From Drosophila persimilis (Eukaryota > Arthropoda > Insecta > Diptera > Drosophilidae), in contig NW_020825706.1 in assembly GCF_003286085.1 (NCBI RefSeq), positions 3,162,001-3,226,000 on the forward strand: 64,000 bases of DNA, read 5' to 3'. Positions 24,846 to 36,800 of the stretch are shown in pieces. Below the pieces are notes generated by a model that was not told where the DNA came from, did no database searches, and saw only the letters and a list, made by a program, of their open reading frames with translations. A program made the position numbers and the translations under genes. How positions within the stretch are numbered: position 1 is the first letter of the stretch; every line of letters begins with the position of its first letter.

Positions 24846-27800
24846 GTGAGTGCACAGCCAGTTAAGGCTGATTATAATTTCCAGGGCGCGCCCCGAGAGG
24901 GGTGTTTGGGCTGCGGCAACCCTTAACCCATCTGTAACTCGTAATGAGGCGCTCCCCCACCATTTTCGGCACAGCTGTTGGGATTTTCCTAGCTGTAGGT
25001 GTCAAAAAATTATGTTTCCTTATTGAATTATGTGTTGCATGCATATTGCATGCAACAACAATGGTAGACCCTCAAGTGGTGGGCTGAATATTTTTGTAGC
25101 TGGTGGCAACACCCATAAATGTTAACAGTTGAGTGGCGAAAACACTCGAAACGCCTGCCGCATGAATTTATTGAATTGATTTATTGGCAAGTCAACAAAA
25201 TCTGTCTGGATTTTTCTTCGGTTTTTATTTTGTGGAAGGTCCATGAATTTATTTTTATTGGAAATTCGATTTTAGGGGGGCTTTGATTTGTTTTTTTTTT
25301 GCTAATTTTTAGGCGCATTTTATTTTTTCTTAATTTAATTTTATTTTTTCTTAATTTTATTTTATTCTTCCGTAATTTTATTTTATTTTAAATTCAAATT
25401 TCATTTAAACTTTAATCAAAATGTACCCTTTTTATTTTATTTTCCTTTCAATTTTCCAAATTTTATTTTATATTTTCCTAATTGTATTTTATTTTTCTTA
25501 ATTTTTAATTCATTTATTTTTAATTTTATTTTATTTGTTCCTTATATAATCTATTTATTTTATTTTATTTTATTTTTATTCATTCCATTCATTTTATTCC
25601 TTTTTCTATTCTATTTTTTCATAATTTAATTTTTTTTCTGGTTTCTATATTTTATTTTTTCTTAATTTTTTTTTCTCAAATTTTATTTTATTTTGTCTAA
25701 TTGTATTTTATTTATTCTTAATTATTTTTTGATAATTATTTCTAATTTTTAAATTCAAATGTCCATTAAATTTCAATCAAAAAGTAACCTTTTTTCTCTT
25801 TGATTTCCATTTTTCCCTCAATTTAAGTCTTTTTTCCCCTATCATTTCCACATCTGCCTTCAATCTTTCTGCACTTAAAGCTCCTTCTTTAAGGACATTT
25901 AAATATAAGTCTTTGCCAAAAAAAAGAAAGGAAAAAAGGGCCAAAAGGGATGATGAGAAATTGCCAACATGGCAACACGCCCACACACACAGACGCCCCC
26001 TTTTTTGGACCGCAAGAAAATCACTTTAAAGCAAAAGTGAAACAAATTTTCTTTAGCGTTGGCCGAGCAACACAGCAGCTGTTGCACGGCACAGCCATTT
26101 CTTGACGACTGACCCCTACCCCCTCTGGAGGGGGGGCTCCAGAGATGATGATGATGACCGAGAGAGCGAGAGAGTGAGAGCCACAGAAATTACAATAACA
26201 ATGAAAAAGTTAAGCGACAGGCAGCAAAAGGACAACAAATGTTGGGAAAAGTCCTGCCCCCTTTGGACAGACTCCTTGCCTCGTTCTGTGGCAACATATG
26301 GCCAGTGCCCGAAATCCACCCTCGACTTTAAAAGGCTGTCCTGTCAGCGCGGTTACATGTAATTTCTGTTTTCCTCCACAAAAAGATAGATAGATAGATG
26401 GAAAAGAAACTCTCGTCTAATCTGTGGGGCAAGTGTTTGTTTAGGCGCTGCCACACGCAGGAGGGGCACTGGGGCAGGGGTATGTTGTGTGTAAAACAAA
26501 GATCAAATTCCATTATTGATAAAATTTCACGTGCTGCTCCACTCGAGTGTTTTCCACTTAATTTTCAACATGAAAAAAATTTAAATAAATAACACAAAAA
26601 AAAATGTATCTATTTATGCCCCCGAGGCTGTGTGTGTGGTCTCCCCTGGTATCTCCATGAGATCTGGAGTATTTATTTCTGTGTGTGGGCAACACTTGAG
26701 GCTGTCTGTCCGTCGTGTCCGTTGATTTATGCTGACAAATCAAATGTTAACATGCAGTTTATGTCTCTCACGGTTAAGGGATTATATTAGATCAAAAAAT
26801 TTGCATTTAAATCAGGCAGAAAAAACACCATTACTAAATAAATCGATGCTTAAATAAGCTTAAAATCAGAGAAAAAATCGAATTCAATTTAAGGGATTAG
26901 CAGGGGGCAATTTGAGGGGGGTAAAAGTAAGAGGGAAAACCCCTTGAAGGAAGGCAAAACCCGTTTCCCTTTAAAGGAGGCCAAAACCCACGAAGGAAGC
27001 CTCTAAAGTGAAATTAAATTTCACATGTGTCTGGCAAAATCCTTGACAAGCAGCTTCTGATTTGCTCCAATGGGCGTGGCAGCAAATAATCCTTTTTTTT
27101 TCTTTCCCCAAGAAATATTTCAAGGAAAACGAAAGACGACGACGAAGAAGATGATGGGTTTTAGGGGGGAATGGGGACGTAGGGGGGTTCGTGTGGCAAA
27201 TAGCATGACATTGATATCAAATGTCGTGAGAATGCGAAATTCCTTAGCTCCTTCTCTCTCAACTATTTCTATCTCTAGCTCTGGCCACAAAATTGTTGTT
27301 GTTGTCTGCTTGGGGTCCTTCGAGGGGGCTTTTGGATTGTTTTTTCTGGGGGTTTAGTGTTGATGTTGTTTACAGTTGACATGGCCAGACACAGCTGCAG
27401 ACAGCAGGCGGCAGGCGGCAGGGGGGGGAAATGAAAAATGTGGCAAAGGACTAAAATAAAATGTATATTTCCAAATATTTTTGGGCACCAAACGCAAGGC
27501 TTTAAGCTGTAGATAAATAATTGTTTCTTCTTATTTCCCTATTTTTTTTTTGAGGCCTTAAACGTCTTTCCTTAAAGGCCTTTCCTCGAAGAAGTTTCTC
27601 TTCCCGTTGATGGGTTTTGGGACTAAGCGAAGCTGTTTCCAAACAATTGCACAGTCAAGTGGCAGGGGTGGGTGGGCGGGGGGTAGATCTCCGATATGCA
27701 CGTGCAACACGAAAATCGAAGAAACTACACAGGAATAGTGTTGAAAAATGAAAAAGGGGTGCATCGCATCGCATCGCATGTTGGGAAAAACTTTTGCCAT

Positions 27801-30800
27801 GTTATCAAAGCAGCAGCCGTGCCAAAGTTGCCTCCTGCAAGTGGCACGTGCCTGTTGCAAGGCAACATCATCAGCCTTTTGTCTATTTTGTGGGCTAAAA
27901 GTTTTGTTTTGCCGCTCTCTTTCGCCGTTTGACTTTTGCCAAAGCAAAAAAAAAGAAAAGAAAAAGTTGTTAACTTTTAGAGTTTTTCCGGCAGGGTGGG
28001 AGACTGATTTTGATGACTGTACTGCACTTTGTTGCCGCCGCATTATGCAACACTGGCTGCCTTAATCTGCCTTTTACCCGCACTGGTTACGGGGTTTTCT
28101 TCTCGAGTGCAGGGCCTTAATTATTTCATCGGCCAAGTTGGCAGCCCTTCGAGCCCTTTCGACTCTTGCCTGTGTTTGCGTTTCCTTTATTTGCTTTTCG
28201 CCTTCCATAAATCGTTCAAGAACTGTTATCGCTATCTGGCCGTTTGTTTACCTTTTGGCCTACTCCTTTGCCTAGGCTTTGTGTTTTTTTTTTCTCTCTC
28301 TTTATTTAATTTAATTTATGGAATGCCTAGAGGGCCAGATGGAAGCACTTCAATCATACCAGTGGCAGGCCTACTGTTGCACTGCTTATCTCTAGAGGGG
28401 GGAGGAGTGGGAGTGGGGGGGGGGGGGGCAACTGTACTCGCTGTTATCGATAATGCGACTCTGTTTGCTTACAACTTTTTTCTGTTTCTTTCTTACTTTC
28501 CGTGTTTTATCTTTTGGGTTAATCCGTAAGGGGCATGGCTCGCTCTCTCTGGAGGCAGCTGGAAGCGTTTCGGTGGCAGCTTCTGGCACTCCACACAATC
28601 GACACAACTGTCGCAATGTCTACAGCTCCCCGTCCCCTCTCCCTCTCCCTCTCTATTTGCTTGGCCCCAAAATAGGTAAACGCTGCCTTTCGGTGCACAA
28701 GTATTTTAGATTTATCGATTATCAACGCACACGCCCTCACACCCTCACGCACAATGCAGTTCAAAGTTGAGTTGGGAAAAATAGTTTTCGTGTGAAATCT
28801 TTAGACAAAAGAAAATTCAATTCGTTTTTCTTTTTCAATGATGCAAGTGTGTGATTTCTTGGGCATACAATGGGGTCCGCTATTCGGGGTGTGGAGGAGA
28901 TGGTGTGATAGGGAGAGGAGGAGGAGGGAGAGCGGGGTCTCTAAGCTTTTGTCATTGTGCATATTTGTTAGTGGCTGGGACTTTTTAGATGATGAAATAG
29001 CAGAAAAAATTAAATGATATCGATAAATAAATCGAATGTATACAAAAAAATCGATTTTAATCAAAGAAAAACTTACCAAAAGCCAAAAAATGTTAGGCAT
29101 AACTGCAAAGAAAAATAAATAATAATTTACGATTAATTATCGATTGACTCATTTTCAATAACTGTACAAAAAATGTTAAATTTTTTCTCTCACATTCTTG
29201 GCTTATTTATTTGCCGATTATTTATCGATACAAATTTAAAATTGTTTCGAATTTTCTTAGAAAAATATGGTTTTTTCTTGCACTAATTATAAGATTTTCT
29301 TGAATTATTTATTTGCCGATTATTTATCGATACTTAAAAAATATTTTTAGAAACTTTATTTAGATTATTTCTTCATCGTTTAACTTTCGATAAGTACAAA
29401 ATATTTATAAATTTTATAAAACTTCCGATTTTTGAGATTTTCCTCAGAAAAATTGTGTAATCGACATCTATAACAGATTTCATAGCATTTCGGGGGGCAT
29501 CATTTCATTAACCGCCTCATCCCATCGATACCTTTGCCCCTCCAGCGTCCCCCCAAAGCTGATCGACTGCTCCACATTCAATAAAAAAAAACCCCCCAAA
29601 GCAAAGATGGAATGAGAAGCCAAAGGAAAAGACTGGCGTCAGGTCTCATTAATCAATTCGATTACGAGCATTGGGGGGGGCATTGTTCCACTAAGGTGCC
29701 CCAACTTTTGGCGTTGCACTGCACCCAACACATGCCGCATTATAATTGTTTAATTTATTATTATTTGTATTTTGGTTTTGCCTTGAGACTCGATTTGTCT
29801 TTGAAAATGAATTTCAAAATATCACAAACAATTTTCTTCGTTTCGTTTCGGTTTTTTTTTTCTTTTCTTTGTGGTTTGTGATAAGCGTCGTTCCCCCCCC
29901 ATGGCACTCCCCCCTTTCTGTTTAAACAAATTTCGCCATTTGGAGCAACGGCTGCTGGATGTCAATATTTTTATGGCTTATCTGTGATGGAGAGCCCTTT
30001 CTCTCTCTCTGTGTCTCTCATTGAAATATTAATAATATTTATATTTGCTGCAAGCGCTTGATTAATTATAAAACAGAATGCTTCCGCCTTTCTCTGTGTG
30101 TGTGTGTCCCACATTTTCCATATTTGTTTGAATATTTCTCGGCGTGTGTTTGTGGCTGGCAAATAAATCAAAGCCGGAGAGCGAGAGATGCATTTAATAA
30201 ATTACTAAATGCACGAAAATGCATTACAAATTAAAGAGTAACCCAAATACACACACACACACACAAATGCAGCACAAAGAGCACCAGTTGAGTAAACACA
30301 CACACACAGATACTGGCGTACTCTCAGATACTCTTTCATACAATCGCCGGCGAAATTATTTGCACAGCTGTCAAAGTTTGACCTCAATTTTCTCTCTCTG
30401 TATTTGAGTACTCACTCTCCCTCTCCCTCCCTCTCTCTGTTTCTCTTTCCCCCAAATATATGATATTTTCCATGTTTTTTGAGTGATTTATGCTGCGTTT
30501 GTCTCTGCCCCAACGACAGGTGAATTTTTTTTTTTTTTTTTTTTTTTTTGTGTAGGAGTTTTCCTTTTTTTTGGGGGGTCAAAACGCCAAACAAACAAAA
30601 ACAATTTAAATAAATAAAACTACTTAATGCAAAAATATTTCAAATCTAGGCTTAGAGGGGGAGGGGGACCAGTTTATCTCTTTCTTTTGACAGGCGACAG
30701 GTGAGAGGCGGCCTCTCAGCTTTTTTGATAAGCAACAAATAAAATTTTTTTGTTGATTTGAAATATGAGAAAACTAGTTGGGAAAGACAGATACTGTTTT

Positions 30801-33800
30801 ACAAAAAAAAAAAATATAAAAAAACAGCGGACTTTTCAAAGATTTTTGGAGGTCCGGAATTGCATTTCAGTGAATTTTGAAGACCTTCCAGTGATTTACG
30901 ATTAAAAAATATTTATTTGGAAGACAGTTTCATAATAAAAACCAAATATATAAACATTTTAAAAGCTTTTTCCATGTAGTTGGGGTGTATTCTCAACCAC
31001 AAAAGAAGGTTTTCGCAAGGGAAATACACCTTAAGGCTGTGACCACAAAAATCGCAACAATTTTCCAGTGATTTATGATTAAAAAATATTTATTTAGAAG
31101 ACAATTTCATAAAAATTTCATACAAATTTCATTAAAACCAAATACATAACCATTTTAAGACCATTTTCCTGGGAGTTTTCGGTGTTTTCTCAACCAAGAG
31201 AAATAGTCTTGATGGCTTTAGCCCTAAAATTCTTACCTTATTTGCCTTTTTATGTACTGAATATTTTGTATCACAGTGAATTTTGAAGATCTACCAGTGA
31301 TTTACCATAGAAAAATATTTATTTGGAGGACAATTTCATCAAAATTTTACCAAAAACAAAATCTATAACCATCTAAAGAGCAAATTCCTTGCAGTTTTCT
31401 GTATTTTTCTGAAAGGTTTTCCAAGAGAACTAATCTTGATGGCTATGTCCCTAAAAATCGCCACTAATTTTCGTTTTTATCAACTGGATTTCCTGCCCAT
31501 CCTTGAGTTTTGTGTGGGGGGTTTTTTTTTTTGCATGTTCAGGCATAAATTCAAAAGGCAAATTGCTGTCTGGCTTGACCTTAATTTTGCTGTGAGGCCC
31601 AGGCCAAAAAGGTAAACGCCTACAGTTTGCTTTTGGCCGCCTCGAAGAAAGAGCCAAAGTAACAGAAAAAGGTTAACAGCCCAAGTCGCGTGCGCTGCGC
31701 TTTTGTTTGCATTTCGTTAGGCATATTTACCCCCCAACAAAATACATATACATATATATGTATATATTTTCCATTTCCCCAGTTAGCAGCGGCAGTGCTT
31801 TTCCTACTTGCGGCTTTCTTTCGTTTCTGGTTTTCTGTTTTCTGTTTTTGTTGTTATGCAAAATGGCTTTGTGTTTGAGTTTGAACATTGATTTACTCCA
31901 ACCTCTTGCCTCCAAACTTTTACTTTTTATTAACCCCAGATGTCTCTCTCTCTCTCTGTCTCTCCCTCTTTCAGATCTTGGATGCCAGCCTGTACAGCAG
32001 TCAATCGTTGGCCACTTCGGCCATGATTGCGGTCTTCTCGCTGCTGTTGGTCTTGATTGTTCTCATCTCGTCGCTATTCGTTTGGAAGTAAGTAAAAGAT
32101 ACAATATCTAGTGCCCAGCAATGACTCAATTATGGTCTTGGGGGGCCCCCAACGCCTTGTGTGGCGGAAGCCCGCTCCTCTGCTGGGGAGGCGTTAACCA
32201 TTGCCAGGCAACATGTTGCATGTTGCTCTTTTGCTTTTATGATTTATGTGCAGCAGCAAAAAAAAGAAGAAAAACTTTTGCATTGCCAGATAACCGACTA
32301 GAGATACAAAAACGGTAGACTGGAGGGGTTTCAAGGGGGAGCAGCGGCAAATCTTAAGATGGGGAGGGCTTCCTCCTCAAGTGCTGCATTAAACAAAGCT
32401 TGAAGTAAACGTTTATAGCAATTTAAACAATTGTTTACATCAGTGGAGCGATAAAAGAAAACTATAGTCACCAGTTTGTTCATATTTTCAATGGAAAGGA
32501 AATTTTTAGTCATTGGAGCAATAAAAGTAAACAATTTTCCATGGAAAGACAACCTTTAGCCACAACCTTTTGCCTCATTTGAAGCATTAAAAACCACTTA
32601 AACCACAGTTTCCATTTAAATCCGCAAGGATTTTCATCATTCGAACCAAAGTCTCAAAGGTTGCCCTCAAATAATCTATGAAATTTGTACTCCAAACAAT
32701 TTTAAACCCTCATAAAAGCTGTCACTCATACCACAAGAAAATAAGCTAGCCATAAGCTTTTCATCAATTGATTAAAACAACCATTAATGCCTTTACAAAC
32801 GTTTTGGACCAACCAAAAAGGGAAATAAAATTGTAATTAAATCTGAGAGAGCTCCAGCTCAAAGCATTATGCACTTATAACCCCCGCCCCAGAGGGGAGA
32901 GAGAGGATAAATGTGTTGAGCCACATAAATGTTCGCGCCATGTAAAAAATGTGCATAAACTTTATGCAATTTTGATCAAAAATGTATGTAAAACTTGCGG
33001 AAAAAAAATCAGTGAAAAATGTACTAAAGAAATGAAAATCCATTTGTAAAAGTTATCCCCAGCGATAGAAAGAGAGAGGCAAAGAGAGTGAGAGAGGGAT
33101 AGAGGGAGAGCCAAACGAGAATTAATGTAGTCTACTTTTGAGCGGAGCCACACAGTGACCTCAATATGGGAATGTATATGTGTCTGTGGGTGTCTGTGTG
33201 TGGGTGCACTTAAAACCCGAAACTAAATTAAATTGAAATTTTAAATAAATGTTGCAGCAGCTACAAGAAGCAACAAAAAAAAAAAACGCACGTGAGAAAT
33301 GGCTCACAAAAACAAATCAACTTTTGGTTGGCAAAAAAAAAAGAACATAAAACAATTTACTTTTACGGTCTCCGGGAATAAAAAACCACACACACACACA
33401 CACCAGGAGATTGCCAACGAAATGAAAATCTGCTGCAGAAATAAACCACAAAAAGGAGAGAGCAAAAAAAAAGGGAGAAAGAGAAAGAGGGAGAGGGAGA
33501 GAGGGAGACTCTGGACATTGTTTGCATGTAATGCAGTGTGGAGGAAAATCTGCAAAAGATTTTTGCACGCACAGCACAAGGAGGGAGGGAGAGAGGGGGC
33601 TAGATAACAGTTATTTGTAGGCAAAGGCAAGAGGCAAGGCAACGGGGGAGACAAGACCAAGGCCAAAGCTTAGGCTCAACACGGACAGAGGCTTTAATGG
33701 GTTAAGGCTTGAATAAGGGACGCTTTTTGAAGGAGAAGAGCGAAAAACTTAAGTGGAAAAAAACATAGGAGATTGTGGGGCTTCAATTATTTGAGTTTAG

Positions 33801-36800
33801 AGAGGCCCAAATTGATTTGGTAACTCTTTGAAATGCAGGCCTTTGCTGGGTTAAGGCTTGAATAAGGGACGTTTTTAGAAGAAGAGGGAAAAAATTAATT
33901 GGAAAAAAATATAGATTTTTTGTAGCTTCAATTATTTGAGTTTCTTCTAAATAATTTATAGTTCCTATAATATCTTGAATTATTAGAGCTTATAGATCCC
34001 CAAAAATGGTTTGATAACTCTTTAAACTGCAGGGCTTTTAAAGGGAAATAATATTGGATTGGTATATGCCAAAAATGTATTATATATAGAATATTTTTAG
34101 ATATATTCCATACATGTGACTGTAGTTGCAATGTCGGATATATGGGAAATAGTGAGTCTTGGCTCGAAGTTGTTTAAAACAACACATAAATCCTGTAGAA
34201 AACAAGGTCTGTCTGTATAGTAAAAATACTCTCTGTTTTCATATTCTAAAACCAGAAAGTACGTACTGTATACACATAACAATATATAGAAGATTTTGAG
34301 CTATATTCCCGTATTTTTTCATTCATTAACAACGAAAGCCAGGTGTTCAAACAGCCAAAAAAGGAAGTTCCCTTTCTTTCGGAAATTTTATTGGGGCTCT
34401 TAAGGGGGATTTCCCTACAAGTGAGTAAAAATTAGCTCCAGAAAATCCGTAGCTTCGTATTGCGCAATCTAGTATAAAAATTATTATTCCCTGTTTTAAG
34501 TAGATTCCAGTCATGTTTTTCCATATCTTATAACAACCGTCTTCTTCCGCTTCCAAAGTCAATATCAATAGATCTTCTTGGCCTTCTCTGGACCACACAA
34601 AATCGATAGAACGACTATAATCATATAAATCATATAATATAAATCTTTAAAAAAGAAAAACCAGTACAAAATACCAGTAATACCCTCTATTATTACAAAC
34701 CAAACAAACCTTTTAATGGTTTTTCTGTGCCTGGTCTAAGGGGTCCTATTCCCCACAGCAAACCCCAGAAAGAGCTTCTTCTTCTTCTTTTCTAGCCATC
34801 ATTAACATCAACAAGTGTTGCAGTAACATGTTTCCCTCGGAGTATCCCTCTGTTTCCTCTCTAGTTTCCCTCTGTCTCCTGAAAATCGATTTTTCCTTTG
34901 GCAAACAACAACAGAACCGAAAAACTCTTGGGCGCAAAAATATTCATGGGACTCTTGTCCATCAGCAGAAAACCCGAGAGGGGGAGGGTGGGGGGTCCTG
35001 AGCATCAGTTGTGCTACAAGCGATTTTCATACATATTCATTAAAGTTCTGCTGACCGCACAGGCACGCACCAAAGAGGGAGATAGAGAGAGGAAGAGAGG
35101 GAGAGAGGCAATGGGGGGGGGAATGTTGTTCTTGTGCTTCATCATTTTTGAGGCAAACAAAAGGCAAACAGCAAGAACCCACACAAACGGGCATCTTTAT
35201 TACACAGTTATCTATGCATATATGTGTGTGTGTATCTGTGTGTGTGTTGGGGCAGAAAGCAAAAGCTTTAAGTGTCTGGACCCTCCCACAATCCCACAAT
35301 CCCCCACTCTCTCGCTCTCCCCCTCTTTTCCTCTATGTGTGTGGCATTTATGATGTGGCACATTATTTGTGCTTTTATGTGTTGCGTGTCCTGGCCCCTC
35401 ACACCCTCCCCCCAAGAACAAGGAAAAATAAGAAAGGAGCCTAAATAAAATAGCAACTAATTTTATTTATATTTTTGTTCAAGGCCTCATACAAATCAAA
35501 TAAAAGTTGGGCGCAAAAAGTCGAGGAAAACGAGGGTCGCCATCCTAGGATACTCGCAAACCAGGTGTTCAAACAGCTAGAAATACTCTTTATTTATGGC
35601 TTTTAAATTCTTGATAAATATTTAATTAAAATGCAACCCCCCATGATGGCTTTTGCCAACCAAAAAACGATTATCATATAAAATTCAAACCATAAATTGC
35701 ATTTATTATGATGCACCGCACACCGCATCCCCCTCTCCCTCTGTGTCTACAATCTCTGGGACTCTCGTAATTACCTTAATTATTTTAATAAACCCCCAAC
35801 GACACACACGCACACATTGAAACTTTATTAATTACACGAAAAATGTTGCCATGTGCAACATGTGGTTAAAAAAAAAATCTGCAGAGCTTGTCATTAAAAT
35901 TGTTAACATTGTCGCCAGTTAATAATATTCAATATGCTTAAATAAATACCAAAAAGTCAAGTCGGTGGAGGAGGCGCCACTTTGTGTGCTAAATGTTTCA
36001 TTTATATTAAATGAGGCAAGAAAAATAAGGAGCTGTATTCTGTGTTGAATAAATAAAATCACTTTCACCTGAATGGCAGCTCTCTCTCCTCTCCCTCTCT
36101 GTCTTTCGACTGCCATATGCTTACCGCCCTGAAGTATGCCATAAAAATCACAATTTCCGCTTATTAAAAGAGGGCTTTCCGCCCCCCTTTGCCCCCTCTT
36201 TTGTTGCCCTGACAATTCCACTTTCGTTTGTTCTCTCTCCTGGCCATATTTTTAATCAAATGCTGCCCCATTCCTGCGTTGCCAAGTGACTCACTCATTG
36301 GCTGTCAACAGCTGTTTTCTTGTTCTGTCTTCTACTTCCCTCCTTTGCCCCCTCTCTTACTGGTAATTCGATGCCTTTTCCAAGTCGTCGAAGTCTTTCA
36401 TTTGCGGTCAATGTTTTGTTTGCCTGCTGGCTGGCTGCTGGTCAACTGCAACGTTGTGCAATGGTCAAAACTTGGGCAGGGGGGGGCTTAGGGTTAGACC
36501 ACCAAAGTGGCTGTGGCGGTGCCGGCTTGTCGGTTTGTCTGTTTTGTGGGTCTTTCTTTAAAGACAAGAAACTAACAGAGTTATGGGGCCTAGGAAATGA
36601 TTTTTATAAAGTATTTGGAGTACAAAAAATATTTAAAAAGTGTGAAATAAAGAAAAAAATTTCTTAGAGTTTTTCCACACACTTTTTTATTTTATTTTTT
36701 AATTATCGTAATTTTGCCTGTGACATTGTTTTTTCTGACAACATTATATCAGTGCTATTATTTAATAATCAAAAAATTAAAAAATTAATTGAAAAAAAAT

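Larger units (their letters stand above)
24846..31974 (+). other. 7.1-kb intron between coding exons 1 and 2
   Basis: No nested gene seen. Contains a TTTTATTTTATT-type tract (25,310-25,760), an ATCGAT cluster (29,016-29,332), a 25-base T run (30,525-30,549) and a three-copy degenerate tandem repeat (30,868-31,480). Frames of 100-166 codons near 27,560-28,530 are low-complexity. Confidence 0.7.

Noticed and set aside
27558-28043. 161-codon minus-strand frame in the large intron
   Set aside because: No domain, no codon bias and overlapping frames on the other strand.
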